NCBI GenBank assembly: GCA_963790335.1
Contig: CAWBOB010000003.1
Span: 186,001 to 250,000, forward strand
Length of the DNA stretch: 64,000 nt
Direction of reading: 5' to 3'
Origin: JAOUEA01 sp963790335
GTDB lineage: Bacteria; Actinomycetota; UBA4738; HRBIN12
Of the stretch, positions 1-9,772 are shown piece by piece (within the stretch, counting starts at the first letter, position 1; each line of letters starts with the position of its first letter). Under the pieces are notes generated by a model that was given only the letters and a program-made list of their open reading frames with translations, made no database searches and was not told the origin of the DNA. Both the position numbers and the translations under genes were made by a program.

Positions 1-73
1 CGCTTGGTCCACCCCTCCGATGGCTGCGATTCTACGGGCTGCGATCTGTCGTGGAAGGACCCGGGCTTCACCG

Positions 74-1924
74 CTACCAAGTCCCTCGCATCCGGTTCTC
101 GGCCAGCCAAGCGGCCAGAACCTGTAGGGCCCAGTAGTGGACGTAGTAGGAGCCGGCGCGGAAGTCATCGCATATCGACCTGACGGCATGATCGTCCAGA
201 CCGGTCGACTGGTGCGCTGGGTCGGCGACCATCAAGCCTTCCCCGAGCCAGCGATCGAAGGGGAGCACGAATCCCATCTTCGGGCGGTCCGCGACCTCTC
301 GAGGCATGCCTTCGCCGACCGCCGCCACGAGCAGGGGCTTCTGCTCGCCCTGCCGAACCTTCGTCTCGAGCGGCAGGGCCAACACCCGCTCGACCAATCG
401 AGCGTCGAGGAGCGGTTGCCGAAGCTCCACCGAGTTGGCCATGCTCATTTGGTCCGAGTCCCGCAAGAGTGTGTTCTTCAGGTAGTAGCCGAGCTCCAGA
501 CGCGACAGGCGCCCCAGGGCCGTCGCTCCACCTTGAGAACTAACGAACCGTGACTGCGGCGGTCGGGGCTCCGCCGATCAGGCGCTCCATGCCTGACTGT
601 GAGAACACGCTGCGCTCCGCGACGTATGCGGTGGCGAAGGGGTCGGACGATCTCGGGAGGATCTGCGACAAGGCGTTCCCACTTCGTCTTGGCGGGAGCC
701 GTCAGACCCGCGGCCTTCGTGGCGAACGAGTGCACCGGTCGAGGGACGGGGAGGGCAGCGAGCCTGGCCATGGTCGGGAAGCGTGCCCGATGACCGTAGC
801 CGAGGAAGAGCTCGTCTCCACCCAGGCCCGACAGGGCGACCTTGATGCCCGCGGCCGCCACGGCCCGCGTGACGACGTAGGTGTTGATGCCGTCGATGCT
901 CGGCTCGTCCATTCGGGCGACCCCATCGGCGACCCAAGACCTCGCTTCTGGAAGACCCACCTCGAGGAACTCGTGTTCGGTTCCGAACCGTTGGGTCACG
1001 AATGAGGCCCAGCGTCGCTCGCTCATGTCCTCATCCACGTCGGGGAAGACGACGCTAAAGGTCTCTCAGGTCACCGATTCCGAGCTTGGACAAGGTGGCA
1101 ACGCATGCCGTCGAGTCGATACCTCCCGACAGTAGTACCCCAACCGGGACATCCGACTCCATGCTGAGACGACAGGCTTCGGTGAGGAGTGACGAGGTCT
1201 CTTCCACGGCTTGCTCCGTGCTCGTCCCACCTTCTGTCTCCTCGACGCCGGTGAGGCTCCAATACGGGTGACCCGAGATATGTCCATCGGAGATCTCAGC
1301 GATGTGGCCTGCCTCGAGAGCCCGCACGCCTTCGACCAGGGTGAATGGGTCCGCCACGCTCCCGAAGGTGAGGTAGGAGTCGAGCCCATCGCGGCTCATG
1401 TCCCTCGGGACAAGGCCCGTGGCCAGGAGGGTTCTGACCTCCGAAGCGAAGAGCATCGTGCGGCCGTTGCGCCAGTAGTACAGGGGCTTCTCGCCGAGAC
1501 GGTCCCGAGCAAGGAACAGGCGCTCATCGATCATGTCCCAGATCGCGAACGCGAACATGCCCCGGAACCGGCTCAGACACGCCTCTCCCCATCGCTGCCA
1601 GGCGTGGAGGATCATCTCCGTGTCCGATGCTCCTCTGAACCGCACTCCTAACGCAGATAGCTCACGTGCGATCTCGCGGTGGTTGTAGATTTCCCCGTTG
1701 TGGACGATGACGAACCGTCCATCTGGGGTCGTCATCGGCTGGTGGCCGCGTGGCGATGGGTCGAGGATCGCGAGTCGCCTGTTGGCGAGGCATACAGAGC
1801 CACCATCGCCCAGGCGGGCACGGAAGTCGCCGTGATCATCCGGTCCTCGGTGTGCGAGCGGTTGCGACAGCTCGTCGAGGTTGACCCCCGAGGCGTCCCC
1901 TATGAGGCCTACGATTCCGCACAT
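74..1924 (-). CDS. asnB: Asparagine synthetase, glutamine-hydrolysing (frameshifted)
   Basis: Converts aspartate, ATP and glutamine to asparagine; relatives in glycan clusters can amidate sugar acids. The start (CAT at 1922-1924, preceded by an SD-like CAGGAG) gives MCGIVG with the catalytic Cys2 of class II amidotransferases. RGPDDHG and the glutaminase domain follow, then the ATP-pyrophosphatase motif LSGGIDS about 270 residues in, then LSGLGGDELFLGYG. The C-terminal half is spread over other frames: shifts lie near 1045, near 650 and near 470-560, and the tail ends at the stop at 74. The total span is divisible by three (616 aa if repaired), so the indels cancel. It is divergent from the GT4 gene. 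The family is certain; whether the substrate is aspartate or a sugar is not. Confidence 0.85.
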
Positions 1925-2000
1925 GCGCGGCTCCTGAGGATCCTGGCGGCGGCCCAGCCGCCCGGGCGATCGGGAGCATAGAGAGCCATCGAGGGGCCTG

Positions 2001-2016
2001 ACACGTGCGTACGTGT
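2001..2016. promoter_or_regulatory. Inverted repeat in the divergent asnB/GT4 intergenic region
   Basis: ACACGT and ACGTGT are perfect inverted 6-mers separated by GCGT, between the divergent asnB and glycosyltransferase genes. A possible -10 (TATCCT, 2029-2034) for the rightward gene lies just downstream. This could be an operator, but the repeat is short and may be chance. Confidence 0.25.
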
Positions 2017-2058
2017 ATGGTCCCGACCTATCCTGCCGCACGCGAGTCAGTGTGAGGT

Positions 2059-3297
2059 GTGAGAGATTCGGATCCTCCTACTCACCCAATGGTTCGATCC
2101 CGAGCCGACGTTCAAGGGCCTGCTGTTCGCGACGGCCCTCCAAGAAGCCGGTCATGAGGTTGAGGTCCTGACTGGGTTCCCCAACTACCCGGGAGGGGAA
2201 GTCTACCCCGGCTACAGGGTCAGGCCGTGGCAACGGGAACGGCTCGATGGGGTCTCGGTGATCCGGGTGCCGCTCTTCCCGAGCCATGATTCCTCGGCCT
2301 TTCGGCGTGTCCTCAACTACGTGAGCTTTGCCGCTGCGGCCGTCGCGATCGGCACCTGGCTCGTGCACAAGCCCGACGTTGTGTACGTCTATCACCCACC
2401 TCTCACCGCTGGATTGGCGGGCGCTGTCTTGTCGCGCGTGCGAGGCGCTCCCTTCGTGTACGACGTACAGGATCTGTGGCCGGACACCTTGTCGGCGACC
2501 GGGATGGTGCCCGGGCGGCGAGCCCTTCGGCTCGTCGGACGATTGTGCAGCTGGGTCTATCAACGCGCGGCAAGCGTCGTGGTCCTCTCGCCAGGGTTCA
2601 AAGAAGCCTTGATCGACAGGGGGGTTCCGCGCGAGAAGGTCCAGGTCATCTTCAATTGGTGCGACGAGCGGAGTCTCGTCCTGGAACGCGATCATGAAGT
2701 GAGGGCACGCCTGGGGGCTGAAGCTCGGTTCAACGTCGTCTTCGCAGGCACGCTGGGGAGGGCGCAAGGGCTCGAAGCGTCCTCCGCGCCGCCGAGCTGC
2801 TCGCCGTATCCGATCCCCGCGTTCAGTTCGTTTTCGTTGGCGGTGGGCTCGAAGTCCAGGCACTGCAGCGGTTGGCGTCGGAGAAGCGATTGGACAACGT
2901 GATCTTCCTGCCACGCGTGCCGATGTCCGACATCGGGCGTGTGCTCGAGGCCGCGGACGTGCTCCTGGTTCACCTCAAGGGCGATCCGTTGTTCGAGATC
3001 ACCGTCCCAGGCAAGACCCAGGCCTATCTTTCGGTCGGCAAACCGATCCTCATGGCCGTAACCGGTGACGCCGCGGACATCGTCGCTGCCTCAGGCGGAG
3101 GTATCACGTGCCGACCGTCCGATCCGGAGGATCTCGCTCGGGCGGTGGCTGGGCTGGCCGCGATGCCTCCCGAAGAGCTCCATGCGATGGGGGGCAGAGG
3201 TAAGGACTACTACCGCGCTCAGACGTCTCTCGAGGTCGGCACGCGCAAGTTCCTCGAGGTCTTTGATGAGCTAGTCCCTGGCGTGCCAGCACAGTAG
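2059..3297 (+). CDS. GT4-family glycosyltransferase (WbuB-like), two indels
   Basis: Probably transfers a sugar to a lipid-linked glycan precursor at the cytoplasmic face. The N-terminal reading RILLLTQWFDPEPTFKG and the stretch VYDVQDLWPDT are typical of the WbuB/WcaL-like GT4 group. The C-terminal half carries the donor-binding region (DNVIFLPRVPMSDIGRVLEAADVLLVHLKG). Two indels break it. The reading frame runs into TGA at 2060 before any standard start, so one extra base probably sits just after GTG at 2059. One base is missing near 2778, after which the frame continues to the stop at 3297. The indels cancel (412 aa). The sugar transferase follows 41 bp downstream. The exact start is uncertain. 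Confidence 0.8.
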
Positions 3298-3338
3298 CGG
3301 CCGCCCAGACGTCGCTTCCGCGTAGAGTTGACGGCGGG

Positions 3339-3963
3339 ATGATGCGTTCATCGAAGCGTACGTTCGACCTGGTCGTTGCGTCGCTCGCATTGGTCGCCTT
3401 GAGTCCGGTCTGGGTCGCGTGCGCTGTGGCCGTCTATCTCGACATGGGGCTCCCGGTGCTCTTTCGACAACAACGGCCGGGGTTGCACCAACGTCCCTTC
3501 CGACTTCTCAAGTTCAGGACGATGCGGAACGAGACTGAGGTCGGCGGCAGGCCTCTCTCTGACGGCGAACGCTTGACGGAGATCGGTCGGTTCCTTCGCC
3601 GGTCGAAGCCTTGACGAGCTGCCGACTCTCTGGAACGTCGTGCGAGGTGATATGAGTCTCGTCGGCCCCAGACCCCTGTTGATGCGGTATCTGCCCTACT
3701 TCACTGCCGAAGAACGGGTCCGGTTCTCAGTGCGACCCGGCATCACCGGTCTCGCTCAAGTCCGTGGTCGCAACGATCTCCCTTGGTCTGAGCGTCTGAA
3801 AGCCGACGTCGAGTACGTGGAGACGTGGAGTCTGTCACTTGACTTGCGGATCCTGTGGCGGACGTTTGGCCAGGTCGCCCGCGGTCAGGGGGTCGCTGAA
3901 GACGCCGGCGCGTTGATGCAGGATCTCGATGCTGAACGGGCTGAGAAGGATTCCCGGTCGTGA
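3339..3963 (+). CDS. Undecaprenyl-phosphate sugar (glycosyl-1-P) transferase, one indel
   Basis: Initiating transferase of the WcaJ/WbaP C-terminal-domain type: it loads a sugar-1-phosphate onto the polyprenyl-phosphate carrier in the membrane. It begins KRTFDLVVASLALVALSPVW, the usual short form with one membrane hairpin. It then has FRQQRPGLHQRPFRLLKFRTM and, after a frame change, LDELPTLWNVVRGDMSLVGPRP and RPGITGLAQVRGRN, all family hallmarks. The span is 3n+1. Removing one A at 3606-3607 (TCGAAGCC to TCGAGCC) restores RRSSLDELP and a protein of about 207 aa. The next gene overlaps its stop. Confidence 0.88.
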
Positions 3964-4775
3964 TGAAAGTTCGATCATCACTGCCGGTCACGGTACGCGC
4001 GGCAAGACCCGGAGATGCCTCGGCGATCGTGAGTGTGATAAGGGCGGGCTTCGAACCCCGATTGCTCGATCTCACGATCTACGGGTGCTCGGGAGTCTCG
4101 GATTGGGTTTCGTCGCATCTGAGCGTTACGAGTGACGCGGCTGATCGACTGTACGTGGTGGCTTCCGACGAGAATGCAGTGGTGGGCTGCGTCGATCTAA
4201 CAATTCGGCCAGATCACCTCTTCCTCAACTACATCAGTGTGCTTCCGTCTCACCGTGGGGTCGGAGTCGGCGGCATTCTCCTCGGCGGGGCAATAGGCGC
4301 TGTGCGCTCGCTCAACCAGCCGAAGCTGCACCTGGATGTGTTCGACCGGAACGAGATCGCGTCTGCCTGGTATCGGGATCTGGGGTTCCGACACACGGGA
4401 ACGGCTATCGTTTTTGATGCCTCGGACGCACTGCCAGTGCCCCGGATCAGGGCTCGCGTATCGGGTCTGCCGGCTGCGAATGCGGCGCACGATGCATTCG
4501 GGTTCTCGGAGTTTCAGATAGAGACCGATCGGTCCGGGCGCACGACCGTGGGGCGGCTCGGCGAGCGGTGGTGGCGACTCGTTCCGCCCTCCGATTCGAA
4601 GCTCGACCTCGTCGGCGATCTAGACCTGCTCTCCACGCTTCACGCCCTCGAACCTCACCGTGGGCTGCTGGTCACTTCGCAGGGCGCGTTGAAACCTGCG
4701 CGCGCCGTGGAAGTGCTTCGAACCCACCGCATGGAGTTGGAGATAGATCGGCTGTTGGGGAGTCTCCCCGCATGA
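3960..4775 (+). CDS. GNAT-family N-acetyltransferase
   Basis: A 271-aa acetyl-CoA-dependent acyltransferase, probably acting on an amino sugar of the neighbouring glycan pathway (inferred from context). The N-terminal GNAT domain runs to about residue 150. Motif A is visible as VLPSHRGVGVGGILLGGA, followed by LHLDVFDRNEIASAWYRDLGF. The C-terminal 110 residues match nothing I recognise. It starts at GTG 3960 or ATG 3963, overlapping the stop of the sugar transferase, and its own stop overlaps the ATG of the next gene, so translation is coupled. Confidence 0.78.
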   Translation: MMKVRSSLPVTVRAARPGDASAIVSVIRAGFEPRLLDLTIYGCSGVSDWVSSHLSVTSDAADRLYVVASDENAVVGCVDLTIRPDHLFLNYISVLPSHRGVGVGGILLGGAIGAVRSLNQPKLHLDVFDRNEIASAWYRDLGFRHTGTAIVFDASDALPVPRIRARVSGLPAANAAHDAFGFSEFQIETDRSGRTTVGRLGERWWRLVPPSDSKLDLVGDLDLLSTLHALEPHRGLLVTSQGALKPARAVEVLRTHRMELEIDRLLGSLPA

Positions 4776-5740
4776 CGGCATCAGCCCTCGGTTCCATCCC
4801 GATGCGACCCGAGGTCGATCCCGGGCTAATCCGGCTGCTCCGGCCCTTCGCAAGCGCCCGCACGGCCTTCGCCACGTTCCTACGGGCGCTCGAGGTGCAT
4901 TCCGACGACACCGTTCTCCTCCCTTCGTACATCGGCGTGAGTCAACGCGAGGGTTCAGGCGTCTTCGACCCGGTCCGCGAGACGGGTGTCGGCTATGCGT
5001 TCTATCGCATGGATGCCAATCTCCACGTGGACCTGAACGACCTGGCGAGACAGCTCGAACGTCTCCGGCCGAAGGTCGTAGTGCTGATCCACTACTTCGG
5101 CTGGCCCGATCCCTCTTGTCCCGATGTCGTGAAACTGGCGCACGACAACGGGGCCCTCGTGATGGAGGACAGCGCGCACGCCATGCTGTCCGATGTCATC
5201 GGGGGAGGAGTCGGACGCCTGGGAGACGCCTCGATCTGGTCGCTGCACAAGCTGCTGCCGGTGCCGTCCGGCGGCATGCTGGTGTTGAACGCTCCTACCC
5301 ACCACCTCGCCGACGCCCTGCCAGCGGGCCCGCCGTCGTCAATCGGAGATCCCTGGCGATTCGACCTTGCTGGCATGGCTGCAAGGCGGCGGGACAAGGC
5401 CCAGCACCTACTCGAGGCCGTTCGCACGATCTCCGATACGGTCCACCCCCTCAGAGAGAGTTTGCCCACTGGTGTGGTACCTCAGACGTTCCCAGTGCTG
5501 GTCCGGAAAGCCTCGCGGGATCGTCTGTACGAGACCCTCAACGCAGCCGGGTTCGGTGTGGTCAGCCTTTACCACACGCTCATCGACGAGATCGCGACCG
5601 ACTTTCCCGACGCATATGGAGTCTCGCGCAGGATATTGAACCTTCCACTTCACGAATCCGCGTCCATACCCGGGCTCGATCACCTGGTGCGGTCGCTCGG
5701 TGAGCACGCGGAGAGTCAGAGCGCACTAGGAGCCGGGTGA
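4772..5740 (+). CDS. DegT/DnrJ/EryC1/StrS-family aminotransferase-like protein
   Basis: A 322-aa protein of the sugar-aminotransferase fold (PLP-dependent). FASARTAFATFLRAL near the N-terminus corresponds to the cofactor-phosphate loop. VMEDSAHAM supplies the Asp that holds the pyridine nitrogen. SIWSLHKLLPVPSGGML lines up with the family region FSFxPTKxLxxGxGG, where the Lys forms the Schiff base. The surrounding sequence and short length are divergent, so catalysis on a nucleotide sugar is inferred. It overlaps genes on both sides (ATG at 4772 inside the previous stop; its TGA overlaps GTG 5737). Confidence 0.72.
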   Translation: MTASALGSIPMRPEVDPGLIRLLRPFASARTAFATFLRALEVHSDDTVLLPSYIGVSQREGSGVFDPVRETGVGYAFYRMDANLHVDLNDLARQLERLRPKVVVLIHYFGWPDPSCPDVVKLAHDNGALVMEDSAHAMLSDVIGGGVGRLGDASIWSLHKLLPVPSGGMLVLNAPTHHLADALPAGPPSSIGDPWRFDLAGMAARRRDKAQHLLEAVRTISDTVHPLRESLPTGVVPQTFPVLVRKASRDRLYETLNAAGFGVVSLYHTLIDEIATDFPDAYGVSRRILNLPLHESASIPGLDHLVRSLGEHAESQSALGAG

Positions 5741-6807
5741 GCGATCCGCGTTCGTTCGAAGTCTTGCTCGCAGATCGGTCCGAGGAGCGCCGTCGCTGGG
5801 TCCAGGCCTGGGAAGAGTGGCCCGCACGCGAGGTCTACGCCCACCCCTCGTACGTCGAGCTGTTCGCAGGACCCGAGGGCGCGGCCGCGGCCGCTGTCTG
5901 TCGGATGGACGGAACGACCGTCCTCTATCCCTTCCTGATCCGGGCGATCCGCGGAGAGCCGTTCTGGATGCCCGATTGCGGCGACTGTGTCGACATCGCC
6001 AGCCCGTACGGCTATGGCGGTCCCTATCGGTGGGGAGCAGGCAAGGCCGGCCCCGATGAGGTCTTCTGGCGCATGTTCGACGAGTGGGCGTCGAAGGCCG
6101 GCGTCGTCTCGGAGTTCGTTCGCCTCGACCTCCATCCGGAGAGGCTCGTTCCGTATCCGGGCGCAGTGGAGTCGAGACTCATGAACGTGATCCGGTCTCT
6201 GGACGTGACGTCGGAGGAGCTGTTGGCCGACGTCGCCCACAAGGTACGGAAGAACGTGAAACGCGCGCGGGCGAGTGGCATCCGAGTGACGCTCGACGAA
6301 GTCGGAAGCCGCCTGGAGGATTTCGAACGGATCTACTCGTCGACCATGGAGCGACGAGAGGCAGACTCTCGGTACCTGTTCTCCCTCGCTTGGTTCCAGA
6401 GGCTCGTGGCCGCGCTCCCTGGTCAGTTCGCCTTCTTCCACGCCCTCAAAGGGGACACCGTCGTTTCAACGGAGCTCGTGCTCGTGTCGAGCGACTTCGT
6501 GTACTCCTTCCTCGGGGGGACCGATGCGACCGCCTTCGCAGACCGTCCGAACGACCTCCTTAAGTACGAAATCATGCTGTGGGCACGAGCTTGCGGGAAG
6601 CAGGAGTTCGTGCTTGGCGGTGGGTACGAGCCGGGGGACGGCATCTTCAAGTACAAGGAATCGTTCGCCCCTCATGGCGTCGTCCCGTTCTCGACCGGCT
6701 CCCGGATACTGGATCGCGAGAGATATTCCGCCCTCGCCAACCGGGCCGACGAGATCCGCGAGCAGGCCTCGGTCGACTCGTCCTTCTTTCCTGCATACCG
6801 AGCCTGA
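5737..6807 (+). CDS. FemAB/GNAT-like (BioF2-domain) acyltransferase
   Basis: A 356-aa protein of the FemAB-like double-GNAT group, members of which add aminoacyl or acyl groups to cell-wall or surface-glycan precursors. Supporting segments are DVAHKVRKNVKRARASGIRV, the basic helix typical of these proteins, then FFHALKGDTVVSTELVLVSS and YSFLGGTDATAF, and LLKYEIMLWARACGKQEFVLGGG near the C-terminus. It starts at GTG 5737, overlapping the upstream TGA. It belongs to the same coupled series as the GNAT and DegT genes. The substrate is unknown. Confidence 0.75.
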   Translation: MSDPRSFEVLLADRSEERRRWVQAWEEWPAREVYAHPSYVELFAGPEGAAAAAVCRMDGTTVLYPFLIRAIRGEPFWMPDCGDCVDIASPYGYGGPYRWGAGKAGPDEVFWRMFDEWASKAGVVSEFVRLDLHPERLVPYPGAVESRLMNVIRSLDVTSEELLADVAHKVRKNVKRARASGIRVTLDEVGSRLEDFERIYSSTMERREADSRYLFSLAWFQRLVAALPGQFAFFHALKGDTVVSTELVLVSSDFVYSFLGGTDATAFADRPNDLLKYEIMLWARACGKQEFVLGGGYEPGDGIFKYKESFAPHGVVPFSTGSRILDRERYSALANRADEIREQASVDSSFFPAYRA

Positions 6808-6830
6808 CACCTTCGGCACGGGGGGGCGGG

Positions 6831-6836
6831 TATCTT
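6831..6836 (+). promoter_or_regulatory. -10 box TATCTT, 6 nt before the ATG of the second DegT gene
   Basis: TATCTT fits TANNNT and ends 6 nt before the ATG at 6843. Transcription from it would start at or next to the start codon, a leaderless arrangement. No convincing -35 was found. Confidence 0.5.
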
Positions 6837-6842
6837 CCCACT

Positions 6843-7991
6843 ATGGCTCGGAGCGCTGCGGATCAGGGAGTTAGCCCTTCCTTGCCCATGGCCTTGGCGG
6901 AGCTCGATCTGGAGGACGAGCACGCTGTGCTCCGAGCACTCCGGTCGGGGATCCTGGGCCTCGGGCCGCAGGCGGTCGCGTTCGAGCGGGCCTGCGCCGA
7001 CGTCGCGGGAACGCAGCAAGCGGTCGCGGTCTCGTCGGGCACCGCGGCCCTCCACCTGATCGTGCGGGCGCTTCGCATCGGGCCCGGCGACACGGTGCTC
7101 GTGCCTTCGTTCACGTTCGCCGCCAGCGTCAACGCGATCCTGTACGAGGGCGCGACCCCACGATTCGTCGACATCGAGCCCGAGACGTTCAACGTGAACC
7201 CCGCGGATCTCGATGCCAGGGCAGACGGTGCTCGGGGGGCGATGGTGGTCGACGTTTTCGGGCACCCAGCGGATTGGGACGCGCTCGGAAAGGTCGCCGC
7301 TCGACACGACCTCACCCTGATCGATGACAGCTGCGAGGCCATCGGGGCTCGGTACAAGGGGAGGGCGCGCCGGCTCATTCGGACAGTGCCGGCGCCTTCG
7401 CCTTCTACCCGAACAAGCAGATCACGACCGGTGAGGGAGGCATGATCGTGACCGACGACGAGGATCTTGCCACCCTCTGCCGGAGTCTGCGCAATCAGGG
7501 CCGCGACGAGATGGGTGCCTGGCTTCACCACGAGCGCCTGGGCTTCAACTACCGCATGGACGAGCTGTCGGCGAGCCTCGGAGTCAGCCAGATCCGCCGG
7601 CTCGACCGCGTTCCGCGTCAAGCGCGACTCGGTGGCCGGCCCGATACGGGGGGATGCTCGCCTCCTTCGACTGGGTCCGGGTCCCGACGGGTTCTCCCCC
7701 ACGTCGAGATGAGCTGGTTCGTGTACGTCGTCACGTTGGCCGAAGGCATCGACCGCGACGCGGTCATGGCGCAGATGGGAGCTCAGGGCGTGCCGGCCCG
7801 AGCCTACTTCTCACCCATCCATCTGCAGCCCTATATCCGTGATCGTCTCGGTGACTCTACGCGGCACGCTTCCCGTCACCGAGGCGATCGCCGAACGCAC
7901 GCTGGCCTTGCCCTTCCACAACAACCTGTCGGAGGCGCACGCCGAGCGTGTGGTGCGCGTGCTCGAGACGGCGGTCGGGGCTGTTGGGTGA
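6843..7991 (+). CDS. DegT/DnrJ/EryC1/StrS aminotransferase (frameshifted)
   Basis: PLP-dependent sugar aminotransferase, more canonical than the upstream paralogue. VAVSSGTAALHLIVRAL binds the cofactor phosphate; DTVLVPSFTFAASVNAIL and LIDDSCEAIGARYKG follow. After a shift near 7370 the frame reads GAFAFYPNKQITTGEGGMIV, where the Lys is the Schiff-base residue. Further shifts near 7610 and 7850 lead to the tail TEAIAERTLALPFHNNL and the stop at 7989-7991. The span is 3n (382 aa), so the indels cancel. The TGA overlaps the GTG of the ABC ATPase (GTGA, 7988-7991), which ties the sugar genes to the RiPP cluster. The product is probably an amino or keto-derived sugar nucleotide. Confidence 0.85.
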
Positions 7992-8635
7992 TAGAGCCGA
8001 GGGCGAGCGGCTCCGTCCTCGTCGAGGGAGTATCTAGGTCCTTCCGGGGCCATGAGGTGTTGCGTGAGGTCGATCTGCGCTTGGGTCCGGGCGTCATCGC
8101 GGCCATCCTCGGTGAGAACGGCTCAGGTAAGACCACGCTGCTCCGGCTACTGGCGGGCACCGTGCTCCCCGATGCCGGCACGATCGCCGTCTGCGGAGGC
8201 CCTCCGGGCAAGGGAGCGTCGGCCTTCGTTCCGTCGGGGGACAGGGCTCTTTACTGGCGACTGACCGGGCGCGCCGATCTCGCGTTCTTCGCACGTCTCT
8301 CGGGTTTCGACCCTGTCGAGGTGGCACGGGTCACTGAGAGCGCGGCGGCGGCCCTGGGCGCCGAGGAGCTGCTCGACAAGCCGATCGGGGAGTGCTCAAC
8401 GGGCCAGCGCCGGCGGCTCGTCTTCGCCCAGGGGCTCGTCGGGAGGGCGCCGGTGCTGTTGGCCGATGAGCCGTTCGACGACCTCGACGAGCCGGGCCGC
8501 GTTGCGGTTTCGGAGCTGATGCACTCCTGGGCTGGTGCAGGAGGGGTTGTCGTGTTCGCGGCGCCCGCGCGGGGCGACGGCCCGAGAGCCGATCTGATCT
8601 TCGAGCTTGATGCCGCGAGGCTCGCACGAGCATGA
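7988..8635 (+). CDS. ABC transporter ATP-binding protein (RiPP cluster exporter)
   Basis: A 215-aa ATPase subunit of an ABC-2-type exporter. Walker A is GENGSGKTT, the signature is STGQRRRLVFAQGL (degenerate LSGGQ), and Walker B is PVLLADEPFDDLD. The GTG at 7988 overlaps the stop of the aminotransferase, and its stop overlaps the permease ATG at 8632. Next to B1, B2, C and the precursor it most likely exports the mature peptide and gives immunity. Most lasso clusters use a one-piece ABC exporter, so a two-gene ABC-2 system is less usual. A glycan-export role is possible because the sugar genes lie immediately upstream. Confidence 0.87.
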   Translation: MIEPRASGSVLVEGVSRSFRGHEVLREVDLRLGPGVIAAILGENGSGKTTLLRLLAGTVLPDAGTIAVCGGPPGKGASAFVPSGDRALYWRLTGRADLAFFARLSGFDPVEVARVTESAAAALGAEELLDKPIGECSTGQRRRLVFAQGLVGRAPVLLADEPFDDLDEPGRVAVSELMHSWAGAGGVVVFAAPARGDGPRADLIFELDAARLARA

Positions 8636-9429
8636 GATTGTTCCCGAACCTGTGGGTGGTCGGCGCCTTCCTCCGGCGTGATGCAGGCACCGAGCTCTCC
8701 TATCGCGCCGCCATGATCGGCGAGCTCGTCGGTCTGGTCTTCGTGGTCGTGGAGCCCTACTTCCTGTCGCGCATCTTCTCCTCGTCCGAACAGGACGCAT
8801 ACTTCGCGTTCGTGGTCGTCGGCCTCGTCGTGCTCGTGTTCCTGCAGGCGAACGTGCTGGTCATCACCGGGGGCGTACGCACCGAGGAGACCACGGGAAC
8901 CCTCGAGGTCATGCTGGCGACGGGAGTCTCGGGCCCTGCGCTGGCGGCGGGGTTGTCCGCGTATCCGATCGTGTCCAGCGTCATCCGAGGTGCTCTTTAC
9001 ACGGCCGTCGCGATGCTTCTCGGGCTCGATATCCCGCTGGCGAACTGGCCGCTGGCCTTGGCGATCCTGAGCGTCGGGTCCCTGTCGTTCGTCGCCGTGG
9101 GCTTGATCGGCGCGGGACTCGTGTTCGTCATCAGCAAGGCTGGGGCGGCCGTAGGCTGGATGGTGAGCGTCGCGACGCTGCTGGCGGGTGTGCTATTCCC
9201 CCTGGAGGTGCTGCCTGACTGGCTGCGAGCGATCTCAAGCCTCTCGCCGGCCACCTGGGCTTTGCGCAGCGCCCGGGCGGCGCTACTCGAGGGTGCATCC
9301 TGGGCGGAAGAATGGCGTTCCTTGGTCGTCCTCGCTCTGATGGGGACCGCGTACCTTGCGATCGCGCTGAGCGTGCTGACCGGCGGGATGCGGTACGCGA
9401 AACGTCACGGCAGGATCGGCCGGTATTGA
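8632..9429 (+). CDS. ABC-2-type transporter permease
   Basis: A 265-aa integral membrane partner of the upstream ATPase. It has about six hydrophobic segments (for example LVGLVFVVVEPYFL, AFVVVGLVVLVFLQANVLVI, VATLLAGVLFPLEVLP). GGVRTEETTGTLEVMLATGV is the cytoplasmic coupling region typical of DrrB/ABC-2 permeases. The ATG overlaps the ATPase stop. The next gene (B1) starts 43 bp after its stop with a good SD, so the exporter and peptide genes probably share a transcript. Confidence 0.87.
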   Translation: MRLFPNLWVVGAFLRRDAGTELSYRAAMIGELVGLVFVVVEPYFLSRIFSSSEQDAYFAFVVVGLVVLVFLQANVLVITGGVRTEETTGTLEVMLATGVSGPALAAGLSAYPIVSSVIRGALYTAVAMLLGLDIPLANWPLALAILSVGSLSFVAVGLIGAGLVFVISKAGAAVGWMVSVATLLAGVLFPLEVLPDWLRAISSLSPATWALRSARAALLEGASWAEEWRSLVVLALMGTAYLAIALSVLTGGMRYAKRHGRIGRY

Positions 9430-9472
9430 AGGGAGCGGGGAATCTGTAGGCTCGGAGCAGGAGGACTCCCTC

Positions 9473-9772
9473 ATGGATCGCAAGGTGGACCTGTCGTCGA
9501 TCGTCGTCATCGCGCCCGACCATCTGGTGGCGCGCCTCGGCGAGGAGTCGGTGGTTCTCGGTCTGCAGAAGGCGGTGTATTACGGACTCGACGACGTCGC
9601 GGCTCGCGCGTGGGACATGATGGAGTCGCCGGTCGCCGTCTCGACGGTGAGAGACGCCCTCGTGCGGGAGTACGAGGTTGATGCTCGGACGTGCGAGGAA
9701 GACCTCATCGCGTTCCTGTCTGGCCTCGAGGCGGAGGGCATGATCGAGGTGACATCTGGGCACCCTCGCTAG
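9473..9772 (+). CDS. PqqD-family RiPP recognition element (lasso B1)
   Basis: A 99-aa stand-alone RRE that would bind the precursor leader and deliver it to the B2 protease. It shows the PqqD pattern: VVLGLQKAVYYGLDDVAARA, then WDMMESP, then LVREYEVDARTCEEDLIAFL and a terminal LEAEGMIEV. The start ATG at 9473 has an SD (GGAGGA, about 8 nt upstream). It is intact, unlike the genes that follow. The next gene begins inside or immediately after its end, the usual B1-B2 arrangement. Confidence 0.88.
   Translation: MDRKVDLSSIVVIAPDHLVARLGEESVVLGLQKAVYYGLDDVAARAWDMMESPVAVSTVRDALVREYEVDARTCEEDLIAFLSGLEAEGMIEVTSGHPR

Noticed and set aside
74..1924. asnB as the lasso cyclase
   Set aside because: It keeps the catalytic Cys2 and a full glutaminase domain and lies 8 kb from B1/B2; the Cys-less homologue at 10177 is the cyclase.
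2088..2102. tRNA T-loop-like sequence GGTTCGATCC
   Set aside because: It encodes Trp-Phe-Asp-Pro of the GT4 protein and has no acceptor or anticodon stem around it. No tRNA was recognised in the window.
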